Shown: positions 26,544-35,314 of the stretch, one piece after another
How positions within the stretch are numbered: position 1 is the stretch's first letter
Layout: the number at the start of each line of letters is the position of its first letter
From: Sedimenticola sp.
GTDB taxonomy: Bacteria > Pseudomonadota > Gammaproteobacteria > Chromatiales > Chromatiaceae
DNA length: 63,348 nt
NCBI GenBank assembly: GCA_011051655.1
Contig: DRKS01000017.1
Span: forward strand, 1 to 63,348
Direction of reading: 5' to 3'
The notes under the pieces: model-generated
Seen by the model: the letters and a program-made list of their open reading frames with translations, nothing else
The model's database searches: none
Told to the model about the DNA's origin: nothing
Position numbers and translations under genes: made by a program

Positions 26544-27617
26544 ATGACCGCAACCACCAAGACTGCCCACGAACCCGAGACGAAGCGCACCTTTGAGGTG
26601 CCGAAACACCCCGAGTGGCCAATCCTGACAGAGGATGAAAAGGAGGCCCTCAAAGACCGCATCAAGCGCCTGCTGAAGAAAGAGAATGCCGTCCTGGTGG
26701 CCCACTACTACACCGATGGCGACCTGCAGGATCTGGCGGAAGAGACCGGCGGCTGTGTAGCGGATTCACTGGAAATGGCCCGCTTCGGCAGCGTGCAGAA
26801 CGCCCCGACCCTGGTGGTGGCCGGCGTCCGCTTCATGGGTGAGACCGCCAAGATCCTGAGCCCGGAGAAGCGCATCCTGATGCCGGACCTCAACGCCACC
26901 TGCTCTCTGGACGAAGGCTGCCCGCCGGACCAGTTCAGCGCCTTCTGCGACGCCCATCCCGACCGCACGGTGGTGGTCTACGCCAACACCAGCGCCGCCG
27001 TAAAGGCCCGCGCCGACTGGATGGTGACCTCCAGCATCGCCCTGCCCATCGTCACCCACCTGAAAGACAAGGGGGAGAAGATCCTCTGGGCGCCGGACAA
27101 ACACCTTGGCCACTATATTCAGAGCGTGACCGGAGCGGACATGTTGATGTGGGAAGGCTCCTGCGTGGTGCATGAGGAATTCAAGTCCGTGGCCCTGGAG
27201 CGGGTACGCAAACTGCATCCGGACGCCGCCGTGCTGGTCCACCCGGAATCCCCCGCCGCCGTCATCGACCAGGCCGATGTCGTGGGCTCCACCACGGCCC
27301 TCATCAAGGCGGTGACCCATATGGCCAACAAGGAATTCATCGTCGCCACCGATGAAGGCATTTTCCACAAAATGAACCTCCTGGCCCCCGACAAGGTGCT
27401 GATCGAGGCCCCCACCGCCGGCCATGGCGCCACTTGTGAAAGCTGCGGCCACTGCCCCTGGATGGCCATGAACGCCCTGCAGACCCTGGCGGCCACATTG
27501 GAAACCGGCGCCAACGAGGTCCATATCGACCCCGCCATACGTGAGCGCGCCGTCATTCCCATCCAGCGCATGCTGGATTTCGCCAAAAGGCAGGCCAAGT
27601 TATCCAAGGCCTCTTAG
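26544..27617 (+). CDS. nadA: Quinolinate synthase A
   Basis: 357 residues. NadA condenses iminoaspartate with dihydroxyacetone phosphate to quinolinate using a [4Fe-4S] cluster. The conserved cysteines are in [22 protein letters not shown] and [34 protein letters not shown] near the N-terminus is the family signature. It follows nrtR closely and is probably co-transcribed from the operator-covered promoter, so it should be repressed when NAD is plentiful. Confidence 0.97.
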   Translation: MTATTKTAHEPETKRTFEVPKHPEWPILTEDEKEALKDRIKRLLKKENAVLVAHYYTDGDLQDLAEETGGCVADSLEMARFGSVQNAPTLVVAGVRFMGETAKILSPEKRILMPDLNATCSLDEGCPPDQFSAFCDAHPDRTVVVYANTSAAVKARADWMVTSSIALPIVTHLKDKGEKILWAPDKHLGHYIQSVTGADMLMWEGSCVVHEEFKSVALERVRKLHPDAAVLVHPESPAAVIDQADVVGSTTALIKAVTHMANKEFIVATDEGIFHKMNLLAPDKVLIEAPTAGHGATCESCGHCPWMAMNALQTLAATLETGANEVHIDPAIRERAVIPIQRMLDFAKRQAKLSKAS

Positions 27618-28041
27618 CGCTTGGCAGGACTACGGCCCAAGCAGCCGGAATAGCTGGATTTATTGCCGCCCCCATTGCATATCGAACCGATACTTATCCA
27701 CAAACTTCCCACAAGAAGCACACAGTTTACAACAGTGCTTCTCCACAACATGTTGTAGTTGACAGCTCAAATACAACGTATATATTGTGTATTTAAGGGA
27801 AGGACGTTGCGGAACCGACAAGGGCCTCGAGGCGCGGACAATAAAGCATCACCCGCTACCGGCAGGCAAATCCAACCTGATCCTGAGAGACACACAACCA
27901 TTGGCGGAACCTGATTCTCTAAAAACCGGGCAACAGCCTGGCAGCCCTTGGCAACCCCGGCGATAACGGGAATAATGGCTTGTCTGTCACGAAAGAAAAA
28001 ACCAAATGACTTTGGCGCGGCATTGATCGCGGGAGAAGGAC
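27618..28041 (+). promoter_or_regulatory. 424-base intergenic leader with promoter and DnaA-box-like sites
   Basis: No gene is seen. A promoter for the following GGDEF gene is likely: TTGACA (27759-27764), 16 bases, TATATT (27781-27786). Upstream lie a consensus DnaA box TTATCCACA (27694-27702) and related TTCTCCACA (27739-27747). About 250 bases of leader separate the promoter from the GTG start. It contains a foldable block near 27900-27980 in which CCGGG and CCCGG can pair inside outer CCATT/AATGG arms. A long leader before a diguanylate cyclase invites RNA-level regulation, but no known riboswitch was recognised. Confidence 0.5.
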
Positions 28042-29511
28042 GTGTTAGCTAACCAAGAAGACGGAGAAGTAAGCAGCGCTGGCACACGCAAGCTGTTGCT
28101 TTTACTGAATACTCTGCGGGACACCGAATCTGGCAAACTGGTTTACAAGCACGCAGAACAAATAGTCCGCAACGCAGAAAAAGAGCATAACGCCACCCAG
28201 CAGGCCTACTCCCGGTTGCTCACGACCCTATTGGACCGGCTGACCGACAACCTGGAGCCTGATTCCAAAAAGCGGCTGCCCCTGGAATTGCTGCAAGTAC
28301 GGCTGCAGCCCCCTGTTGACTCAGGCGAACTTGATATGATCGCATCATATCTTGACGAACTCGATCCCCAGGCCCAGGAGAACAAGGCGTCTTCAGAAGG
28401 CATCCCGCGCCAGGCGCCCACCCCCTCCCCGGAACCCGTCAGCAATTTGCGCCCCGAACCGCAACAAAGACCGGCGCCCGAGCCCCAGCGCGAAGAGTAC
28501 GCCAATCACAACATTACCGCGGTATACAATGACCGCCCCCTGCCCACCGGTCCCGACAATCAGCCAGGCGGCCGCGTAGACATACTCTACCGCCACCACC
28601 TGAGTGAGCAGCACAAGGACATCCAGAAGCTGGAGAAAGAACTGCTTCAGAAAATCCAGTGCATCCACAGTTGTCATGAGAAATTTGGCCTGCTGCTGAT
28701 CCAGGCCCTGGAGGATGCCGAAAAAGCAGAGACCATCGAAGACATCCATGAGCTGCGCCGGGTGGTTATCCGTGAAGCGGAAAACATGGCGCGGGGGAAC
28801 CAAATACTCTCGGACACCCTGCAGGGAGCATATAACTACCTTGAAATCCTGCAAAAAGACGGCCAGCGCCTGACGGAGGAACTGGCCCGCGTCCACCTCC
28901 TGAGCCTGACCGACGACCTGACCGGGCTGCCCAACCGGCGGGCGTTCCTGCGCCACCTGAAGGACGAAATCAGCCGGTCGGAGCGCTATGGGTTCCCCCT
29001 GTCCATCGCCATGATCGACCTGGACCACTTCAAATCAATCAACGACCGGTATGGCCACCCGGTCGGCGACGCCGTGCTGCGCAATTATGCCAAGAACATT
29101 TTCACCATCCTCCGCAACCACGACATCGTATCGCGGTACGGGGGAGAAGAATTTGCCGTCATGCTGCCCAACACCCAGTTGGAAAAAGCACTCACCGCCT
29201 TGAACAAGGTCCTGTTTCGCGCCCGCAAGAGCCGCTTTATGCTGGACGGCACATCCTACAGTGTCCCCACCATCTCCGTAGGGCTGACCCAATACAAACA
29301 TGGCGAAGACATCGACAGCCTGCTCGAGCGGGCCGACAACGCCATGTACCGCGCCAAAGAACTTGGCAGAAACCGCATAATCACCGACCCGCACACCGAA
29401 CTGCAACCAATGGATTTCAAGCGCGGCAACCAGGAAAAAAGCGACAACAACAAGGCCGGGAATGACCTGATAACCTGGGCGCCATCAAAGTTTTACTCTG
29501 TATCGAAATAG
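28042..29511 (+). CDS. Diguanylate cyclase with long coiled N-terminus
   Basis: 489 residues from a GTG with GGGAGAAGGA seven bases upstream. The N-terminal ~290 residues are helical with a Pro-rich linker (about 120-160) and a coiled coil (about 185-290); no membrane segment is visible. The GGDEF domain (about 290-455) opens with DDLTGLPNRRAFL and has intact YGGEEFAVML and an RxxD I-site (RNHD) five residues upstream. A ~35-residue polar tail follows. It should be an active, product-inhibited c-di-GMP synthase with a cytosolic sensor of unknown input. It directly precedes the exopolysaccharide locus. Confidence 0.92.
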   Translation: MLANQEDGEVSSAGTRKLLLLLNTLRDTESGKLVYKHAEQIVRNAEKEHNATQQAYSRLLTTLLDRLTDNLEPDSKKRLPLELLQVRLQPPVDSGELDMIASYLDELDPQAQENKASSEGIPRQAPTPSPEPVSNLRPEPQQRPAPEPQREEYANHNITAVYNDRPLPTGPDNQPGGRVDILYRHHLSEQHKDIQKLEKELLQKIQCIHSCHEKFGLLLIQALEDAEKAETIEDIHELRRVVIREAENMARGNQILSDTLQGAYNYLEILQKDGQRLTEELARVHLLSLTDDLTGLPNRRAFLRHLKDEISRSERYGFPLSIAMIDLDHFKSINDRYGHPVGDAVLRNYAKNIFTILRNHDIVSRYGGEEFAVMLPNTQLEKALTALNKVLFRARKSRFMLDGTSYSVPTISVGLTQYKHGEDIDSLLERADNAMYRAKELGRNRIITDPHTELQPMDFKRGNQEKSDNNKAGNDLITWAPSKFYSVSK

Positions 29512-29863
29512 CAAGGGGCGGGCTTTGGCATCCCCAAGTTCCCCCCCGTGAGTACGCCATTCCGCTCAACACGGGAAAAAATTCTTACCCTCATCGGCAT
29601 CCGCCGCAAGCAGATCTCCATCCCAAGATCCGCGATTGATTGTGGAATCAAGAGCTTGTGCCATGTGCCATAATCAATCGCGGATCTTGAGTCCATAAAC
29701 CGGCTGTTCACCGAACTGAAGTCACCCGGATCAGCAAAAACACGCTTTTCAGCTTTCTTGACAAGGCCGAAGTCACTTTCTTGTTCGGTATATTGAAGAA
29801 GCAGGCCTACGACAGACTTCGCACTGGTAACGTTGCGCATATTGACGTTGGAAAAAAGCACCG
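29512..29863. other. 352-base intergenic region holding a MITE-like repeat
   Basis: The region contains one copy of a short palindromic element (29624-29689) and otherwise no credible gene. A 144-codon ORF on the minus strand (29493-29927) runs through the repeat and overlaps the next gene, and is not accepted. GC content falls here, marking the edge of the AT-richer polysaccharide region. Confidence 0.6.
29624..29689. repeat. MITE-like palindromic repeat, copy 1 (66 bp)
   Basis: Perfect 18-base terminal inverted repeats CAAGATCCGCGATTGATT (29624-29641) and AATCAATCGCGGATCTTG (29672-29689) flank a 30-base core containing GGAATCAAGAGCTTGTGCCA. The same ends recur at 48022-48051 and 53537-53693. 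Confidence 0.92.
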
Positions 29864-30997
29864 ATGAAAAGCCATCCATCTCCAATAAGCTGCAGCCCCT
29901 GCTGTCCGCCCCAAAAATGCGGAACATTCCTTCATCTTCTGCGCCTGGCCAGACTCAGTAATAAAGAGGAAAAACCATATTTTGAACAGAATACCGCCGC
30001 TGTATTGGCTGCGCTGAGAACACTTGAAAATCTCATTGACTCATCAATGCAGCCACTGCTCCCTCTCATCTACGCCAACACCCCTAAGAAGGGGCTGCTC
30101 AACCAACTTCCCCCTCACATCAAAGAATCACTCAAGCAGGAAGCACTCCAGCTAATCGCTAAGGATATGGCTAATCAGCAGTGGCTGAAACAAGCATTGG
30201 CTCGCCTGCATGACAAAGGCATCCCCGTTATCCTCCTTAAAGGAGCAGCCTTTGCCCGATACTTGTACCCTCAGAGCGCACCTAGAATCGGCGTGGATAT
30301 TGATCTGCTTGTCAAAGAGGCGGACTTTCAGGGAGCTTGTGAACTAGCCTCAGAACTAGCCATGGAGCCAGTGGTGTTAGATGACAGGCGCTTAGCCACC
30401 CATGACATGCTGTTTGAACGAGTGTTCAAACCGAAAAATGCCGCAACCTCATGGATTGAAATTCATCGGGGCCTTACCAACCCCTTCATCTTTCATATTG
30501 AAGAACAACACCTCTGGTCAGCCAGCAGGGAGCATCCTGCCTATGGCTTAGACTCAGTGCGAGTCCTGTCTCCCGAGGATACCTTGCTGCACCTCGCCGT
30601 ACATGCCTTTCGTGATTTAGATTTCTGCACGCACAACATCCTTGACGCACATGAAGCCTATTGCCAATGGAAGCCTGACAACGAAATACTGCTGGAACGT
30701 GCATCACACTGGGGCGCCAAACATGTACTCTATTATCTGCTTAGCAACACAAAAGCCATTATGGATACCCCGATTCCATTATCGCTCTTGTCCGAATTAA
30801 GGCCTGAACGCCCTCGTGATCTACTCAATAAAAAGATTCTAAGGATGAATCTCACTCAGGATTATGCGAATAAACCCTTTGGCTATCGTTTTATCCAGCT
30901 AGTCAGTCAGATTAGTTTCCCTGATAGGCCGAGTCGAGGAATACACTTTCAAACGCACTACATCGGCACCCGAATAAAGGATTGGTTAGCTTCTTAG
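29864..30997 (+). CDS. Nucleotidyltransferase-fold protein of polysaccharide loci
   Basis: 377 residues. It matches the uncharacterised nucleotidyltransferase family often found in EPS/capsule clusters: IPVILLKGAAFARYLYP, then RIGVDIDLLVKEADF (about 141-155), where D-x-D would bind metal-nucleotide, and later LHLAVHAFRDL. The substrate is unknown. It is the only rightward gene in the locus and overlaps the end of the convergent wecG-like gene by 12 bases. The N-terminus may extend or begin slightly later. Confidence 0.75.
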   Translation: MKSHPSPISCSPCCPPQKCGTFLHLLRLARLSNKEEKPYFEQNTAAVLAALRTLENLIDSSMQPLLPLIYANTPKKGLLNQLPPHIKESLKQEALQLIAKDMANQQWLKQALARLHDKGIPVILLKGAAFARYLYPQSAPRIGVDIDLLVKEADFQGACELASELAMEPVVLDDRRLATHDMLFERVFKPKNAATSWIEIHRGLTNPFIFHIEEQHLWSASREHPAYGLDSVRVLSPEDTLLHLAVHAFRDLDFCTHNILDAHEAYCQWKPDNEILLERASHWGAKHVLYYLLSNTKAIMDTPIPLSLLSELRPERPRDLLNKKILRMNLTQDYANKPFGYRFIQLVSQISFPDRPSRGIHFQTHYIGTRIKDWLAS

Positions 30998-31756
30998 GGA
31001 AGCAATACGCTCTTTTAAAACTCGCATCAAGAACATTGGATTTGAAATAAAATTCCTCCGCCAAAGTCTGCGCGGCTCTTGGAGGAGACGAGGCAGCCAT
31101 TCCAGCCCCATACTCTGAAACACGGGGTGTGACCGCTGAACCCTTCCAACAAAGAAATCAAATACCGCTCCCACTGCCCCTATAAACTTTACATCCAGCT
31201 TATCCTTGTTCTCATAAATCCACTTTTCTTGCTTTGGCGCAGTCATTCCAACCCATAAAACATCCGGCTGTACTGCGTTGATTGCAGCAACCATCGCCTC
31301 ATTATCCGCTTCACTGAACTCACTCTTAAAAGGAGGTGAATACGTGCCTACAACTGCAATGCCAGGAAAGTCATGCGCCATCTTCTCCCGTATCTGGTCA
31401 AGAACTTCCTCCGTAGAACCAAGGAAAAAATAGCTTCCCTTCTGCTTTTCACTCAATTTCTTGCTCAAGCCCCAAAAAATATCACTCCCCGTTACCCGCT
31501 CTTGGATACAACCTTTAAGAATTTTTGAAGCTATGATTACACCTACCCCATCAGGGGTGATCATATCCGCATTAAGCAATGCTTTCTGAAAACCTTTATC
31601 CTGCTGAGCCACCTGGATGGAATGCGGATTAGCACAGACAAAGTTTCTAACTTGGCTGCTATTAGAGATCCAACTAATAATCTGCTTAACGCAGGAATCT
31701 TTATTTGCAACAACAACTGGATAACCAAGAATATCCTCTGTAGCTAATTGCCGCAT
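30986..31756 (-). CDS. WecG/TagA/CpsF family glycosyltransferase (GT26)
   Basis: 256 residues. GT26 enzymes add the second sugar (for example N-acetylmannosaminuronate or N-acetylmannosamine) to an undecaprenyl-linked first sugar. Family marks are VCANPHSIQVAQQDKGF, ADMITPDGVGVIIASKIL, VTGSDIFWGL, YFFLGSTEEVLDQ, VLWVGMTAPKQEKWI and FIGAVGAVFDFFVGRVQRSHP. It is last in the leftward EPS run and overlaps the upstream glycosyltransferase by 13 bases. No priming transferase is found in the window, so the acceptor lipid must be made elsewhere. Confidence 0.9.
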   Translation of the reverse strand: MRQLATEDILGYPVVVANKDSCVKQIISWISNSSQVRNFVCANPHSIQVAQQDKGFQKALLNADMITPDGVGVIIASKILKGCIQERVTGSDIFWGLSKKLSEKQKGSYFFLGSTEEVLDQIREKMAHDFPGIAVVGTYSPPFKSEFSEADNEAMVAAINAVQPDVLWVGMTAPKQEKWIYENKDKLDVKFIGAVGAVFDFFVGRVQRSHPVFQSMGLEWLPRLLQEPRRLWRRNFISNPMFLMRVLKERIASLRS

Positions 31757-32910
31757 AATTCCCGCGCCTTTTTATAAACACCCATTAATCTTTCATAGTA
31801 CTTGTCTGGCGAATATTCCCGTAACGCCTTCTCGCGCCCGGCCGCTCCCATCTGTCGGCATAGTTCTGGCCGCCTCCAAAGATAGCGAATCTTTTCCGCC
31901 AAGTCCTCAGCATTCCCTGGCTCTACCAGCAATCCTGTCACGCCGTCCTCTACTATTTCAGGCAGCCCCCCGATTCGTGAGCAGATAATAGGTTTACTGG
32001 CCAGCATGGCCTCAATCAACACTGTAGGAAAACCTTCAAAGCAAATACTGGGAAGCACGATAACCTGCGCCCGCAGGTAAAATATTTCTAATTTCTCGCC
32101 AACACAAAATCCCAACAACTTAAAGTTATCTGGGATGCCTGCAATCAAGCCTGGTGTGCTTGAGTACCCCCCCACTGCAGAAAAAGGAATATCTCGGCAT
32201 TTTTTTGCCGCTTCCACGAGGGTTGATATACCTTTCTCCTTACTCAGTCGCCCAGAAAACCCAATGTATTCGCCATCTTGTATAGGTAACTCTTTATCCG
32301 ATATCTGCACCATATTTGGGACAACTACCAACTGGTCCGCCGAGAATCCTGATTGAATCAGTCTATTTCGCTGAAACTCAGTTAAGCATGCAAACACAGA
32401 AATATTATTTTGGAAAAATCTACAAACTCTAGCCCGCCAGTTACGTAACGCATAACCCAGGCTTTTTCCGAATGCACCTGCGCAGTTCTTGAATACACAC
32501 CAATACTCATGGCCGCCCACGCACCGCTCACATATTCGTCCGTTTACATAATGCAATCCATTAGGACAGACAAGCCTATAATTATGGACCGTCATTACAA
32601 CGGGTATTCCCGCCGACTTTGCCTCCGGCAGAATGGATGGTGAAATAAAGGGGAAAAGATTGTGCACATGAACGATATCAGGGCACTCCCGTCTCAGGAG
32701 ATCACGAAATTGTTTGCGCGACCACGGATTATAGATCCCACTAAAAAACGCCCGTAACGCACCCAGCCATATTGCAGGCAATTCAGCACTACTCCGTTCA
32801 AAAGCAATTACTTCATGCCCATGCTTTGAAAGCAACGCCTTAATGTCACGAACCACTGCCTCCTCACCACTAAACTTACCATAGGCATTATGGACCAAAC
32901 AGATTTTCAT
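31744..32910 (-). CDS. GT4 family glycosyltransferase
   Basis: 388 residues, GT-B fold. The N-terminus has ICLVHNAYGKFSGEEAVV, the middle FSGRLSKEKGISTLVEA, and the C-terminal nucleotide-sugar site is E-x7-E in EGFPTVLIEAMLASKPIICS followed by GGLPEIVEDGVTGLLVEPGN. A cysteine cluster (CPNGLHYVNGRICERCVGGHEYWC, about 114-137) is seen in a subset of EPS glycosyltransferases and may bind a metal. Donor and linkage cannot be told from sequence. It lies 11 bases after the sulfotransferase. Confidence 0.88.
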   Translation of the reverse strand: MKICLVHNAYGKFSGEEAVVRDIKALLSKHGHEVIAFERSSAELPAIWLGALRAFFSGIYNPWSRKQFRDLLRRECPDIVHVHNLFPFISPSILPEAKSAGIPVVMTVHNYRLVCPNGLHYVNGRICERCVGGHEYWCVFKNCAGAFGKSLGYALRNWRARVCRFFQNNISVFACLTEFQRNRLIQSGFSADQLVVVPNMVQISDKELPIQDGEYIGFSGRLSKEKGISTLVEAAKKCRDIPFSAVGGYSSTPGLIAGIPDNFKLLGFCVGEKLEIFYLRAQVIVLPSICFEGFPTVLIEAMLASKPIICSRIGGLPEIVEDGVTGLLVEPGNAEDLAEKIRYLWRRPELCRQMGAAGREKALREYSPDKYYERLMGVYKKARELCGN

Positions 32911-32921
32911 CTATTTAAACC

Positions 32922-33833
32922 TTATTGAGTATGGTCCATGAAAATTCGCTCCGCTTCCATTGTCACCTGGTTCATAATTTGGCGATCAAAATAGTCTCGC
33001 AAAAAACCTAGAAACGGCCTTGCTAAATAAAAAACAATTCCGCCCCCTCGAAGCAATGCACGCTGCCAAAATAAAACATTCCTCCTTTTTATGGCGTCCA
33101 TACTCTGAAAACCGTCCATTACACCTTTATGCCAAGGGTGTATCGCTGCTGTCTGTTCCAAAGTAGACCTCCCTTCTTCCCACAGCACGGTGTCTGTCCC
33201 AAGCCATGTCATCAACGATGGCAATTGTTTTGGGATAGATTCATAATCTACTTCAAATAAATCATCATTTGGTAAACGTGAAAACACGGCTTCATAGCTT
33301 TCCCCGAAGATTGCAAATCGAAGAGGATTACGATTATGCCGACCAAAATCCACCCTAAATTGTGATTCAAAAACATTTATTAGGTTCCGGCGCAAAATAA
33401 TAAAGCGTCCCCCAGCACTCGCGAATAGCTTCCAACGCCCAATAATTCGTGTGGTTTTCCAAACCACGACTTTAACAAGAGATGGATCACGGTTAGTTTT
33501 TTCCGCGCACGCCAATCCGATTTGCACCAATGTTTTTTGTATATTTCCAGGAACCATACAGGCAACCGCTTCTTCAAATGACAGAACCACCCCAGAGGGA
33601 GAGGTTGCGAAAAATAATGCAGCCATTTTTCTAGGATTGGACAAATCTCTCTTAGCCACTAACTCAAGTGCTTGTGGAAAATACGATTCAGGAACACACA
33701 CAACACTTTTCCTGCGATCAAGTTCCGCCATCAAAGCAGTACTACCACTACGTGGAAGCGAATAAACGCAAACTAACTTTACCTTTACATTGTCAGAAGG
33801 GTCGAGTGTGACCATCAATAATTCTCTCATCAA
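32922..33833 (-). CDS. Sulfotransferase family protein
   Basis: 303 residues. The PAPS-binding P-loop is YSLPRSGSTALMAEL (about 24-38), and the 3'-phosphate motif is probably FIILRRNLINVFESQF (about 145-160). No signal peptide; cytosolic. PAPS-dependent sulfotransferases in EPS loci add sulfate to a sugar hydroxyl. It sits between glycosyltransferases in the same direction, so sulfation of the repeat unit is a fair inference. The start could be any of three nearby ATGs. Confidence 0.8.
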   Translation of the reverse strand: MMRELLMVTLDPSDNVKVKLVCVYSLPRSGSTALMAELDRRKSVVCVPESYFPQALELVAKRDLSNPRKMAALFFATSPSGVVLSFEEAVACMVPGNIQKTLVQIGLACAEKTNRDPSLVKVVVWKTTRIIGRWKLFASAGGRFIILRRNLINVFESQFRVDFGRHNRNPLRFAIFGESYEAVFSRLPNDDLFEVDYESIPKQLPSLMTWLGTDTVLWEEGRSTLEQTAAIHPWHKGVMDGFQSMDAIKRRNVLFWQRALLRGGGIVFYLARPFLGFLRDYFDRQIMNQVTMEAERIFMDHTQ

Positions 33834-34126
33834 ATTTAAAAATAAAGTTTAACTATCGTTGCAAACCTATCATCTCTTAAGCCTATATAAATAAGGTGCT
33901 AATATATTAGCAACTAAAATTACAGAGCCATCTTAATTGCTGCCAAAATTAAGCCTATTTATGACAGCGCCAATCCATAACAAATCACTAATAGTTAGTC
34001 TCTTGCCTCTTGCTAATAATAATTGTGTTGTATTGCTGCGCTGATAAAAGCATGCAACAGATACATATGATCATCTGATTAAAAATCAGCCAATTCTATA
34101 CCAGAACTGTTACGGTTAATTTGGCG
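33834..34126. other. AT-rich 293-base gap inside the EPS run
   Basis: No ORF, tRNA or strong repeat is seen. The stretch is very AT-rich, unlike most gaps in the locus, which are a few bases long or overlaps. It could hold an internal promoter for the sulfotransferase-GT4-wecG segment, or mark a junction between two acquired blocks. Confidence 0.5.
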
Positions 34127-35314
34127 TTAATTCTCATTGATTTCTGTTGCTACGCGCTCATATAGCCTAAAATAATCTAATGCAATCTTTTCCGGCGCAA
34201 TTCTATCACTAAGGTTTTTCCGTGCGGCATCAACAACCTCTTGCGCACGATCTAGTGAACGGATCAATAACGAAATTTTTTTAGAATATTCCATTACATC
34301 TGTTTTATGATAGGTTGCTAACCAAGGATAATCTTGTGGAAATATCTCGGATAGGGCAGGTATGCTAAAAGCTACTACAGGTATTCCTGCAAGGACCCCT
34401 TCCGCTGCCAAACGGCCATAGCCCTCAAAACGCGATGGGAACAATAAAATATCATGCTCTGGCAATTCCCTAACTAGATGTGGGTTTGTTGAGGCAAGAT
34501 TAATCTGCCAACCCGGCGGCGGCGAATCCCGGAGCTGCTCTAAAATACTTCTTCCAGCCCCTTCACCGTAGATAGATAGTGCTAGCTTAGTATTGGGAGG
34601 TATATCTATATGCTTCAAAATGTCTGGCAACAAATCAAAACCTTTCTGAAAATCAAAGCGGCCCGCAAATAATAAGCGAACACATCCTTGTCTAACTCGC
34701 TTATTTAATAGTAACTTCCGTACTCGTGGTACTATTATTGGATTATAAATTGTTTGGCCGCCTTTAATTAGATTCATCCCACATGCACTCCTCCATTCTT
34801 CAAAACTATTACGTACAGCATCACTTACGTAAATAACAGATGCGCCGCCTAAATAACGCTCACACCAGGCACCAATGCTAGACCAGCGAGGCCACAGAGC
34901 CGTATTATGAATTGTACGAATAACAGGAATATTTCTGATTGACTTATCAAGACACAAAGACAATACATATACGAGCTCCGGTATTTCCGTATTTACGTGA
35001 ACAATATCAGGACGAAAATCACGCACTACACGGCGCAATCGAAAGGCAGCTGCCAAAAACCCGCCAAATTTTAAAGGACAATTAACTCCAGTGAATATAG
35101 CAACCCCGTTATTCTTTGCTCTCTGAGTCAAGCATTGACTAGCATTAGTATCATCATTACCTAAAACTACTGCCACCCCTATTTCTAAAGATTGATTTAA
35201 AAGATTAGATAATTCAAATGTACAGATCTCTGCCCCCCCAAGCTTAAAATGAGAGATTAAGTAAAGAACCCTGAGCTTCTTATTATCTGTTGCACGTCTA
35301 TCTTGCAACTTCAT
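34127..35314 (-). CDS. GT4 family glycosyltransferase
   Basis: 395 residues, GT-B fold: YLISHFKLGGAEICTFELSNLL (N-terminal acceptor side, the GGAE signature), FAGRFDFQKGFDLLPDIL, and the donor site SRFEGYGRLAAEGVLAGIPVVAFSIPALSEIF. Its start shares one base with the stop of the upstream glycosyltransferase gene (TAATG), so they are translationally coupled. Codon use and base composition are AT-rich. Substrate unknown. Confidence 0.88.
   Translation of the reverse strand: MKLQDRRATDNKKLRVLYLISHFKLGGAEICTFELSNLLNQSLEIGVAVVLGNDDTNASQCLTQRAKNNGVAIFTGVNCPLKFGGFLAAAFRLRRVVRDFRPDIVHVNTEIPELVYVLSLCLDKSIRNIPVIRTIHNTALWPRWSSIGAWCERYLGGASVIYVSDAVRNSFEEWRSACGMNLIKGGQTIYNPIIVPRVRKLLLNKRVRQGCVRLLFAGRFDFQKGFDLLPDILKHIDIPPNTKLALSIYGEGAGRSILEQLRDSPPPGWQINLASTNPHLVRELPEHDILLFPSRFEGYGRLAAEGVLAGIPVVAFSIPALSEIFPQDYPWLATYHKTDVMEYSKKISLLIRSLDRAQEVVDAARKNLSDRIAPEKIALDYFRLYERVATEINEN

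Noticed and set aside
27694-27786. Replication origin near nadA
   Set aside because: Only one consensus DnaA box plus near matches, no AT-rich unwinding repeats and no dnaA/dnaN/gidA genes.
29493-29927. 144-codon minus ORF between the GGDEF and nucleotidyltransferase genes
   Set aside because: It runs through a MITE-like repeat and overlaps both neighbours; no recognisable domain or ribosome-binding site.
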